A stretch of 64,000 nt of DNA from Rhododendron vialii (taxonomy: Eukaryota > Streptophyta > Magnoliopsida > Ericales > Ericaceae): the NCBI RefSeq assembly GCF_030253575.1, contig NC_080559.1:35501001-35565000 (forward strand). Direction: 5' to 3'. Below are positions 49,176 to 60,052 of the stretch, piece by piece (the first letter of the stretch is position 1; the number at the start of each line of letters is the position of its first letter). The position numbers and the translations under genes were made by a program. The notes under the pieces were generated by a model. The model worked only from the letters and a program-made list of their open reading frames with translations, was not told the origin of the DNA and did no database searches.

Positions 49176-49465
49176 CTTCTTCTTCTTGCTTCTGCTTCTG
49201 TGGTAGTAGCGGATCCGGGGCAGGCTTTCTGTTGGGGCCTTTTGTTTCTGAAGTAGGAGTTGTTCTGGGAAGGGAAAACCATCAAGGAATTAGAGAGAGG
49301 GTTTCTGCTGTGAACTCCGGGGTCCAGTTGGGAAAAGATTAAATTTCACTTTTACCCCCTCAATTATCTAATTTATTTCTATGTCATCCTTAATCTATCA
49401 ACTGAACCAATTGAGTCATTAATCAGTTTTTTTATTTGGGTAAGTTCTATTGAGTCATTAATCTT

Positions 49466-49530
49466 GATCGCTCTCTCTGTCTTCTCTATCTCGTTCGCGC
49501 GATCTCTGCCGCGTTCGCTCATCTTCTTCT
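49466..49530 (-). pseudogene. Duplicated fragment of the SNRNP27 start region
   Basis: On the minus strand, from the ATG at 49522, the sequence reads MSERGRDRANEIEK and is preceded by AGAAGAAG. This is close to the SNRNP27 beginning (AAGAAGATGACCG.., MTDRGRGRDRD). It lies about 350 bases upstream of the true start, in the same orientation, and soon loses the Arg-Asp frame. Looks like a partial local duplication of the 5' coding end; similarity of low-complexity RD codons by chance is possible. Confidence 0.5.
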
Positions 49531-50073
49531 GTGAAAGTGGCTGCGGCAGGGCTCATGTTTTAGTTACATGACTTTATTTGTACACAAGGATCCCGAATTT
49601 TCCGTAAAATGCGGACCATAATCGCAGTCGTTGAATTGTTTTTGAATGGTCAGAATTGTGAACGATCTATTCGCGAGTATAGTTATTTGTACACGGCGGA
49701 TTCAGTCCGGGATCCCGGATTTGCCGAAACGGACCGGTGAGATTTGCCACCTTCGTTAACAACTTATTCAGGCTCCTTCGTCAATAAATATCTCTCATTT
49801 CTTTGAAGCATCCTGTTTCTTTGTTCCATACCTTTTTCACCATATTCGGTACTCCGTATTATTTTGTGTGAGAGAGAGAGGTAGAAGCCGAATCAGTTAG
49901 CGAAGGCTATTCACAAAACACCCACAGTGGTGTTCCGTGGTTGTGGTCCTAGTTGGATAAATCCTGGAATAGAGACTCGGTTCAACCTCAACATCTTTGG
50001 TAGGTGACAAATCTATTTTAAAGATACTGTATGTAACACGCTTTTTGGTTTGCATATCTGCCTTTGGTTTTCT
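49531..50073. other. Spacer between SNRNP27 and the candidate small gene
   Basis: Contains a GA tract near 49870 and CT/TTC-rich DNA. It is likely promoter sequence for the divergent units on either side. No coding sequence is supported. Confidence 0.4.
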
Positions 50074-52511
50074 ATGTTGGAGCGAGGACCAAACTGTTCT
50101 ACAAAAAAACTGGTCCAAACCGTACAGATCACTGCGGTTGATGGTTGTACAGTTCTATCTTCTTCTTCTTTTTAAATCTTTTGTGGGACAGTCCTAATTG
50201 TTAAGCCATGGGCAAGTCTTCTTACTTAAGACTAGCGTTGGGTTTGTCTTTCAGAAAAGAAGCTACCTTCGTTTCCAGCTCAAGAAGAAGAAGTTCTGCT
50301 GCTAATGGAGCGCGTCTCAGAGGCTTTAAGAATAGCCAACATGGTATGGAGTTCTTAGCTTTTCTGTTTTTTTTTCCTGCAGTTAGCTTGTCTGCCAGTT
50401 AATGACCTGGACTTAGAACACTTGTTGTAGCAATTTGGATTTGGGACCTAGTGAGTGATTGCAGTGCTTGTCTTAGTAATTGACGAAGTTTTATTGAAAA
50501 TTTTCTCATGTGGCCTTTTACCAGCTTTGCTTGTATTGTGATGTTCTCTTGTCGGCCATTTGTTCAATGACATTCAGCATCTTTAGCTGCCATGGAACTA
50601 ATTTTCTTTGTAGGGTTTGAATGATAAAAAAAATGGGACTTCAGGTTGAATCCAGAACCTAGTCAGTTGGATTTCATGCAACCGTGATTTAAAAGTTCCA
50701 TCTGTAACTAATCATTCTAGTTGAAAATCGTATTAATATAATATTACAATTGCATTGGTTTCTGCTCCGCCATATTAGTTTCCAGATGACGTCTGGTTTC
50801 TGGACTTAAAAAAGAAAGCTTGTGAATTTGTGATGATAACATCTCTTTCTGTTGTGAACACCCCTTTGACTTTTTGTAGTCATCGGACACTGAGGTTAGC
50901 CATTGTCCCTTGTCCAGTTAACAGATTCAGTGATAGACAGAGACAGGATACCCCAGTTCAGACCGATTTTATAGGCACACCAATAAAAACAGTGTCACCA
51001 GCCAGCCAGCCCGGACATCGATGCACTGTCATCAAGTGCTGGGAGAATTGAGGAGAAAATAGCAAAATGAAGTGTCTAAGAAGTTTTGATCCCCTAGAAA
51101 GAACTTTTTAGCAAGTACAATATCTACTGAACTTATTTGGTCTAATCATTTGATTGAGAACTTTTTGCCGGAATAAGCCCTTTTGGAGTAAGTGTGTTTG
51201 GCATGAGATTTCTTGGCCCCATACTTGGTTGGGCACGGATGCCTTACCTGCCCACCCTTTCTAATTCACCTGTAAGCAACGACGTCATTTCAGCTGGATA
51301 AGCGTCTGATGTTTTCGCCATCTAGAGGAAGAACTCAACCTGGAGAAGATGAGTCAGAGGGAGCAGCTTCGATGATGGAGATGTGATTACAGTTGGGGTG
51401 GAGTGTGCATGGGACCCTCAGAAGTGTCAACACTGTATAGTGTTTAGTCATCTAGCAAAAGCATGCCTAAAAGGTGGAAGCTAAAATGTGCTGGGTTTTG
51501 CGCTCTAGCCCAAACAAGGATTGATTTGTCAGGTTCTAGATCCAGAATGAGATAGTCAAAGCCAATTCGAGTGATGGTTAGCCTTAAGTTAGCAACAGAA
51601 TCGTAATGAAACATTGGTTATTATCCTTGAGATCATAAAGGTGTACTTGCTGGAATCTATATTGGTTTAAGTTTATACATATTCGAGCTTGTACATGAAA
51701 TTTTTGTTATATACACGATCTAGGTGCGCGAGCCTAATCGAAGCCGAATACTATTAGGCTCAGACTCGGCTCATTTATTGAATAGGTTCAGTTCATTTGA
51801 TATACGAACCAAACTTGAACAAACCTCTACCGGGTTGAATCTCAAATAGTTTGCGAAAGGCTCAGTTTATTTGCGGCCCTAAGTGCGAGAGAGTGGAAGC
51901 CTTCTTTATGAAAATACCTTGGGATCTTGAGTGCTTTGAGAACGGTATATATGTGCCTCTTGCTGTAGATGTATAATTCTGTCAATCATTTATGTTCTAT
52001 GTAGACATTTTGTTTTCTGAATAATGGGATAACTAATGACTACTAGTATTTGTAAGTGGTTTAAGTGATCGTAGAACAAATGTTGTCAGATGGGTAGTTT
52101 AATTGGTGCCACGGTACTGCCACCGGCGCTGATGACCCTAGGTTGTGGAAGTTTTTCTCTTTTCCATTTTCTCGGAAGCCCTTATGAAAGAACCCCAACT
52201 GTGTTTAGTAGTAGTTGTTTTTTTTAACTGTTTAACATACTGGAAGGAACATGATGTAACTTATTCATTGTTGCTCATCACTATTGTTATTTTACTGTTA
52301 CTAATGTCCTTGTGAAATGTTTAATACTCCTATGTATTAACCTCTTCGTTTAAGTTCTTTCTCTTTTTCTTTTTTCCAAACTTCTTAGAAAATCGAAGAA
52401 GAAACAGGTGGCAAGAAGAAGACAAGAGGAGGAGATGAAGGCGAGGACCAAGTTGAGAGATATTTGAAAGGAAAAGCATTTAAGAAGTCAAAGAAAAGAA
52501 GTCGTTCATAA
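50074..52511 (+). CDS. Candidate small gene for a lysine-rich protein, unrecognised
   Basis: Tentative model: exons 50074-50143, 50255-50343, 50880-50894 (15 nt, optional) and 52389-52511. They join in phase to 99 codons ending in TAA. The predicted 98-aa product begins MLERGPNCSTKKLVQTVQ. It has an acidic-helical middle (FPAQEEEVLLLMERVSEAL) and ends in a basic tail (VERYLKGKAFKKSKKRSRS) that looks like a nuclear/nucleolar signal. Junctions are GT-AG: GATG|gttg, tcag|AAAA, ACATG|gtatgg, tgtag|TCAT, TGAG|gtta, cttag|AAAA. I do not know the family. Support is frame continuity plus plausible splice sites only. The final exon is the best supported part; the start and the 15-nt exon are the weakest. 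Skipping the microexon also keeps the frame. Confidence 0.35.
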
Positions 52512-52859
52512 CTTTTTGGTTCTACCTTCTTTGGTTGTGCTTACGGTGGAGCAAGCCGATGCAAATCTATAGGTGAATTAAGGTTTATTACAATTGTTGC
52601 ATTCGACTAATATGAAACCACATTTGCAATTCGTCTTTGCTAGATGGTATTTATATAAGTAAATGTATTGTTGAGGATAATATCTATTCGGATGTTGTCT
52701 CACAAATTGATCTTTTCAATTCGTGTATCCTCTAAATCATAGACCGGGATAGGGCTCAGAGCCTCAAACCAACAAACATAGGTAGCCATACAAACTATTT
52801 TAGTTTCGTACCAATTGGACTACAAATTTTTATTTTGTTAAGGCTAAGCTTTCATTTTT

Positions 52860-53066
52860 GTAATGAATCGTTAACACCTATATGACTAATCCTGAGGGAC
52901 CAAACCCACTGCCCACTTACAGGGTCTCAATTAAAGTAAGAGAAAAACTTAATGTGAACATGACATCGTAAGAATTGATAGAACATGAGAGATTTCAAAC
53001 CAGAGACCTTACAAGGAAACAAACACCTAAGTCACAAACATTAACCATTAGACCAACCCCTTGGGT
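52860..53066 (-). mobile_element. tRNA-derived SINE (Au-like)
   Basis: On the minus strand an A-box-like TGGTCTAATGGTTAA (53055-53041) is followed about 40 bases later by a B-box-like GGTTTGAAATC (53001-52991). Further in, GAGACCCTGTAAGTGGGCAG and TTTGGTCCCTCAGGATTAGT resemble the body of plant Au-type SINEs as I remember it. The 3' limit is uncertain and no target duplication was found. Confidence 0.65.
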
Positions 53067-54250
53067 TGTAAAAAACTGCATTGATAGTTATGTTTCCCTG
53101 AAAAAATGAAACTTGGCTGAATGATCGAGATGTGTAAACATGCCAAGATCAGTTTGGTTCGAGTGTGAACATCTTGGGTCGAAATTGAATAATTTGTTTA
53201 TAGTTGTCCTTTGACCAGCAATTTGCAATGAAGATAGGTGGTGTTCCACTTAACTTAAATAAGTTGACTTTGTTTTTATTTGAATTTTTTCTGCTAAAAA
53301 GGAGTTATTTTTCAAAATATTTGGATAAAAGTAAAAAAAATTACGAGAGGAATCAATAATTCAAAAAAAATTGACACATAACTAACAAATGCGAAAAAAA
53401 ATTGAATTAGAATAAAATATTAAAAGTGTAAAAAGTTAAGCGCAACAAAGTCTAACATAAATCAAACTTTTCGTCACATCTCTTGTCGCAGTCTGTATTT
53501 TGTTTTGAGTTTGAATACTCTCATGTATTCGGTGTCCCTGAGGCGTTTGTTGAGTTTCCATGACGGGATGCATAGACAATAATCACAACTGTAAATTTAC
53601 TGTCACCGTCTGTCTTATCTAACGTTATCCAAACCTAACAGACTCATCAACTCTGATACACACGAACAGAGACTTTAAAAAAACACAAACCACGGTACTT
53701 TACACTCAAGAACAAAAAACACAAAAGGAGAGCAAAGGCCATCTTCAAATTGAATTTAAAATATTTCTTATTTCCTCACCACAATCATAATAAACAATAA
53801 GCTTCCACAAGCTTGTCAATAACGGGACTCGACTATTCAGCTGCGATTTTCCAAAACATACTCGAGAGGGAGGACCTCTTCGCAGTCATGATAATTTTCA
53901 AGTGCTGCCTTTGGTGCTGTCATGTGTTTTTTTCTTACCTTTATGCTCTAGATTCCCCCAATCTATCAATTTCGGGGACATACGGCAAAACTTGGAAGGA
54001 TAGCAATCAAAGAGAAAAATTTCACCACCACTTCACAATCCTGCACGATCCTGCGTATAGCAAATAGTATGGTCATCTCACCAGTTGATATAAAGAGAAC
54101 TCCAAAGCAACAAACACAAATCCAAGAAAAAGGGGAAATCGGGGTGCAACTGACCATTCCTCAACAGAAGGGGAAAAGAAAAGTTGAATTGCTGAAGGAG
54201 TAATTAAATACAAACATAGCGTTCTGTCAGATATTTTGATTCGCAATGAA

Positions 54251-54438
54251 TTTTTTTTTTTTTAACAGCAAAAGAGATTTCATTAATCAAAGAACCAAAG
54301 TTACAAAAATTAACCGGAAATGGGAAAAACATCACAACCCACAACCTACATCCCAACTATGTTGGCACCTAGGCCGAAGGCAATCATATGCCCCCCGCTA
54401 CCAAAAGGAAAAAAGGAAGTAGGCAAGAAGCCAACCAA
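54251..54438 (-). mobile_element. 5'-truncated LINE 3' end
   Basis: A T-run of 13 at 54251-54263 begins the block. Read on the minus strand the sequence ends GGTTCTTTGATTAATGAAATC and then an A-tail, with GCCTAGGTGCCAACATAGTT upstream; this is the style of plant L1 3' ends. It is followed directly by the 103-bp segment at 54452. Confidence 0.6.
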
Positions 54439-54451
54439 AACCAGCAAAACA

Positions 54452-54554
54452 ATAAATGATAACTTTAACACCTAATATTGTTCAAATACATACTCTTCAA
54501 ACCACATGATGTCAGTTATGGAATTAACGTGTTATGGACTTAACATGTACTCCA
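54452..54554. repeat. 103-bp segment duplicated from (or to) TTC27 intron
   Basis: The segment is nearly identical to about 55467-55573 (shared ATAAATGATAACTTTAACAC, CATGATGTCAGTTATGGAAT and TTATGGACTTAACATGTACT). This copy is flanked by an exact 13-base direct repeat AACCAGCAAAACA at 54439-54451 and 54555-54567. Confidence 0.85.
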
Positions 54555-54956
54555 AACCAGCAAAACAAACGCAATGATATTTTGTCTCATTCCAAACTAA
54601 CACACCCATTACCGTGGCTCAAAACTACAAAAACGTGACTTGAATTCTTCTTTACTTTGAGTGGGTATTCTGTATTAATATCCTATTTGTAACTAATTCT
54701 ACTAGACAAACGTTGCACAAATAATGAAGGTAGGGCCACAGTACGTGCACAGTGAAAAGGTAATTTTAGCTGGACTGGAAACTGTAAAAGATAGTTTACA
54801 GAGTGGAAAATGCATGTATGTTACGATAAACGAACAAATCACGACGCCACTTTCCCACCTTAACATATCCACGAAATGCAACACCGTACTAGTGGTTTCG
54901 TCCCATCATCAGAAAGTGAACAAGATTCCGGAAAGAGATGTTCTCAGGTCAGATAC

Positions 54957-57900
54957 CTAAGCAGAACACGCCGAACTTGCTTGCAATTTCATCTGCACCT
55001 CTTCAAGACAAGCCTGAAGATCCCTGAACTCTTCCATTTCGGAAAAACTCCCGCCCTGAAATGTAGAGAATTGATGTCTCACTCTATGCAGAAAGAGATA
55101 CAGTAAAGAATGTGGTCAAAGACAGAAATCCTTATTGTGTAAAAACAGAAACAAAAAGATTAACTGTCGGGTAAGACAGTAAGTCTTTATATACTAAGCA
55201 GGATGTCATGCCTGTTTAATAGTATTCTTCAAATGCATCTCAGCTGCAAAGAGTTCCTTACGACCACCAGTAGAAGAAAAAAGCTCCATGTACACGTTAC
55301 AAAGTTCCAATGAAGCATGTGCAAACTTCTTAAACCGATCTCTGTCTTTCCACAAATCAGACCCCTGAGAGAGAGAGAGAGAGAGAATTTTTGTCGCATT
55401 ATTGCATACCTCCTTTGGTTATTGTGATCATGAGTAAACCAACCCCAAGAGAATAAGTACAAAACAATAAATGATAACTTTAACACCTAATATTGTTCAA
55501 ATACAATTAAATACTCTTCAAACCACATGATGTCAGTTATGGAATTAACATGTTATGGACTTAACATGTACTTCAATTAATAGCTTGGAATGGGTATTTG
55601 TTGACTGCATATACTTCTTGAAGCTCTCTCATAGCTTAGCTTTCATATTGTAGGACTCATGGGGAAGATCACTTGTGATAGCATGTCATTAGTTATAGCA
55701 TAATTGATAAAAAAACATACAACAAATACCAAGTAGAATACAATACATAAAACTGTGATGGTGAGATACGAGGCTTGCAAGATCAAGATATACCTGGTAT
55801 GACCTAACTTGCTTTAGAAGGGCCTCAGAGCACATTGAGAGATCACCTTTAAGTTTGTGCCACCTTCCATATAATCCCCAAATCTCGGATCCTCCACCAC
55901 TTTGAACAACCTATATCAGAGCAAAAATCCAATTGTTAATCTTTAGAAATGGCAACATCTGCATAGGCCTCTCGCTTTTGGAGACATGTTTCTTTCTGTA
56001 ATTTCTTTATGGCCCACTGGGCATGGATTGCTCTTACCTCAATCATCTGTTGAAGTTAAAGATTTAGCTTATTTAAAGCCCCAAAACTATAGATGTAGAT
56101 GTTTTACAGCCACAAAATTTTACATGCCTACTTTAAGACTACAAAGTTAGAGGTAACTAGAGGTGGCATTTCCAACACAAACCCATCACCTCGACCAAAC
56201 CCAGCCTGACTGAATTGGGTTTTATTCCATGATTACACTATGGCACAGGGGTTCACCAACAACCCCCCACACATAGAAGCGTTGGTTATCAAGCGTCAAC
56301 GGGCCAAAAAATTGAACAACTTATCCGCCAGTCAACCCGTGAACAAGTTATTCCATTAGAAATCACATAGCACATTCATGCAAGAAAGTCATTATGACTT
56401 TTATTACAAAACTCAAAATTGTAACTTGAATGACTTTATATCCTTTCTGCAGCTTTAAGTGGCAATGAAGTCCAATCGTACTTCATAAGCAAATTGGTCA
56501 AACCTAATTATCCGACACACAACCCACGCATGACTACATGAGAACATCTAAAAGCTTGATAGGGTTTCTAGACTGACCCCACCAAATTGAACCCAACCCA
56601 ACTTGTCTTAGCCAAGTTGGGTTAGTTTACCACGTAAACAATTTCGACCCATCCAATCCCTCCAAACCCCCCACACGTACACACACACCTTGACCAGTTG
56701 CTCATCTACATAAATAAATTCATTAAAATATAAGAAGAAGACACATATGTATGTATATCATGCAATAAGAAAACCCAAGAGTTACTTGAACATTATTAGA
56801 TAAAGAAGAGATGAGAAAAGAAATTAAAGGAATATGAAGATATATAAAAATTGGCTACCTGTCGTAAAATTTTCCCAAGCAACTCCACCAAAAGATCAGT
56901 TTCTTGTGTTTTAACCAGCACAACTTCTGGATCAGTCGATCCATTAGCAGAACCGGTATAAGAATTAACAGACAGAGTTTGGTTGGTATCCTTATCGTAG
57001 TTGGTATCCTTATCATCGCATGTGCCAACATGCAATTGAGAATGGCTAGTTATAGCCCGCCTTTCAATCTCCAGCATCATCCTCTCTAAAAACTGTGCAT
57101 CAATTATTTTATTTCTAGTTATATCCAACACCATCTTCGTTGCTTCCAGTGCCTACCACATAAAATCACAGAATATTTTCAAATAGAATCAAGAATGGTA
57201 TATCAATTTCCACACAAGACAAATGTGGTACCCAAGACACCAGATCACTAAGTCAATGTGAAACATTTACACAAGGAACAAACCCAAAAATTATTAAGTA
57301 GTTGGTGTATCTCATGCAAATATACTACAGCATATCGACGCTTCTAAGCATTCTACACATGATAGTGTAGCAGGCAGAACCTAATGGCTCGGACCATGTA
57401 TCCCCCCTGAGATAGCCCGAAGCCAAGCCAGAGCCGGAGCCGGAGCCGGAGCCGGGTATGGCGATGTCGGAGCCCAAGCTCGGCTATGTCCGAAGCTCAT
57501 CCACTCAATGCCTCGGTAGGAAGGGAGCATCTTGGTTCGGCAAAGGCCAAGGCTCGGACAGAGGGCCTTAACCCGACCCTCTCCTTCCGAGGAACCTCCT
57601 CTGATGACCGAGTGTCCTGGCTCGGCCACTCTCAGTGCCATGTCTCCCCCAAGCACAGGGAACAGTTACGCCAAGAGATAATGATTAAGGCAAGTGGGAG
57701 TGCCAGCTCACCTCGAAAACGGTTATCCACTTATCCCTGATGTCACGATGACACCAGCCGACCTGTACTTGGAGAGCAAGCCAAGTAGACTCTATAAATA
57801 CCAAGTGATGCAGCCCCAAAGAGGTACACCAAAACTCAGACTCAAACCCTAGTCTCTTGCTTTGCTCTCTGCACATTCTCATCCTCTCGCCGGAGGGCCT

Positions 57901-59002
57901 TGCCAGGAACACCCTGGCTAGGTCTTAATCGTGTGTTCCCTGTGCAGGTTAGGGCAAGAAAGCTAGGCACCCACGAGATCCATCGAAGAGGAGCTCAGGT
58001 TCAAGATCACGGGCCACACAGATAGGTATGGTGGGTCAGGATCAAATATCTTATTTGATTATGGATAAAAAAAAAAAACTAGATGAAATGTTCTGCCCTC
58101 CAAGTAAAGTACATGGAGGGCAACGTTTAGCGTCACCAAGCAGAGTTTAGGAAGAAGGGTGGGGGATGTTTATGTATATTTCGTTAACTCTCTCGGTCAC
58201 CTGGGGGGGGGGGGGGGGGGGGGGGGGGATAATGAATGCATCAAAACTACCAGAACTTCATATCCTGGTGCATGACTGTTTCTATTGCTAGTGTCCTGAT
58301 AATTAGACACCTCCCACAACGATGAAATCCAGATATCGAGAATTATAAGCACCTTCACTCTTAAAATGAAACTAGACACGTCTTTGGTTACAGGTAAATG
58401 CAAGGTCAAACAGACACCTATCTAGTACCCAACGAGGCCCGCTGCTACAGCACAATTTGGTAGTAGTTTATATGATTCTTAACATACTAGCTCAAGCAAA
58501 CATAACGAAAAAAAGAAAACAATAAATCATGAGTAAACCAACTCGAAGAGATTAAATACAGCAAAGCCTAGCCAGTTGGATGAACCTGTGAACTGGACAA
58601 TAAATGTTATTCACATCGAACCCTAAACATGCTATATCAGCATCTGCCTTCCACCTATGAAACCCTCAATATTTTCATGTTTTCTCCAGGTGCTCAACAT
58701 GAAACATATGCAGAAAGTAGGGGTCAAAGATTTGAAATACATTGGCCAATGCACAAGGAGAAGCAGTTCAACAAACTATCTGCATACCAAGAAACTTACC
58801 TGACTAAGATTGCCAACATCTGCAGCAACATGGCTGAAATTCTCCCACAACTGCCAGCTATTCCTCCTGCAACAAGTCATTTCATGCGACCCTTTCAACC
58901 AAGCTCCAATAAAGGAGTTTATACCATAATGGCATAATCTTACAAATGTAACTGCATATATATATGTACATACATACATACGCGCGCGCGCGCGCACACA
59001 CA

Positions 59003-59046
<44 letters not shown>

Positions 59047-60017
59047 TTGAACTTCAGTGCTTCTTTAAATGCAATGAAAGCCTCTTTGTTCTTCTTCTTA
59101 ATCATGTGCCTGCAGTGTTGACGAAGTGATTATAATCTACGTAAAATGTGGTGAAAAGTTCAAATGGCTTTATAGCACCAAGACATATACGAAGTAAAGA
59201 AGAAACGGTAAATTAAGGAGGGTAATGTTAAGGATATCTAAGTGTTCATTTCTTCACTTGTTTAGCAAGAGAAGTAACTGTTGGTGTCGTAATAACAGTA
59301 GCACTAAACCAACGAAGCATGAATCTACTGCAAACTACACCACAGGCCCACCTCTTTGCAATGGTAAGAGCAGATATAAAGATCAGTATAGAAAATGTAT
59401 CATATAAAGGTAGGAATTGTATCAAAAAAACGTTGCCAAATTTGTTGGATTAAGTAGCTCATGTGAAAAAATTTAACTTCGTAAGATGTGAATCCACACC
59501 TTGCAGGAAATGGGGAAGATCCGAAGAAGAGAAAAATATAGAGGAAGCAGGTTCTAAGCGTAATATTGGCATAATTGTTACTCTTAAGAAACTGAGAAAG
59601 AGCATACAAACAAGCTATATTGTTCCAAGCTTCTCCATTATCAGGATCAAGCTGAACAGCTGACGTAAACGCATCCATTGCCTTCACAACATCCCTTGCC
59701 TGTATAAATTGTGACACTAAAGTTCAACCACCGAAACAAACAGAGATCACAATGCAAGGCATTTCTCATAATTTAGGTGACAAATTTGGAGATCAAGGAT
59801 TCTTATCCTGATGGATGAAGAATCAAAATGATGACATGGGACACCTTCAAGGCAGCAGCTCCAAGTGCAAACCAACCATCTGGGTACAAAGCATTCAATG
59901 CCATGGCAGCCTCCCTAATATAAAATTAATGGAAGATTATTACTACAGAGACAACTATGCAAGCTGAAGCAGGCACAAGAACATGTCTACGAGGGGTGGA
60001 TATGTGTGTGTGTGTGA

Positions 60018-60052
<35 letters not shown>

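Larger units (their letters stand above)
52512..54956. other. Repeat-containing intergenic region between the candidate gene and TTC27
   Basis: Two genes converge here. The region contains a tRNA-type SINE (about 52860-53066), a LINE 3' fragment (54251-54438) and a 103-bp duplicated segment (54452-54554). The rest is AT-rich with no supported gene. Confidence 0.55.

Noticed and set aside
48589-49256. Long plus-strand frames over 48589-49256
   Set aside because: They are antisense shadows of the GC-rich Arg/Asp codons of SNRNP27 and lack family resemblance.
50208-50402. 64-codon frame starting MGKSSYLRLALG
   Set aside because: It reads the candidate second exon in a different frame, runs through a good donor (ATG|gtatgg) and resembles nothing known.
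50830-51051. Frame containing TPVQTDFIGTPIKTVSPAS
   Set aside because: Could be an exon, but no acceptor/donor pair keeps it in frame with the flanking exons of the candidate gene; kept only as a possibility.
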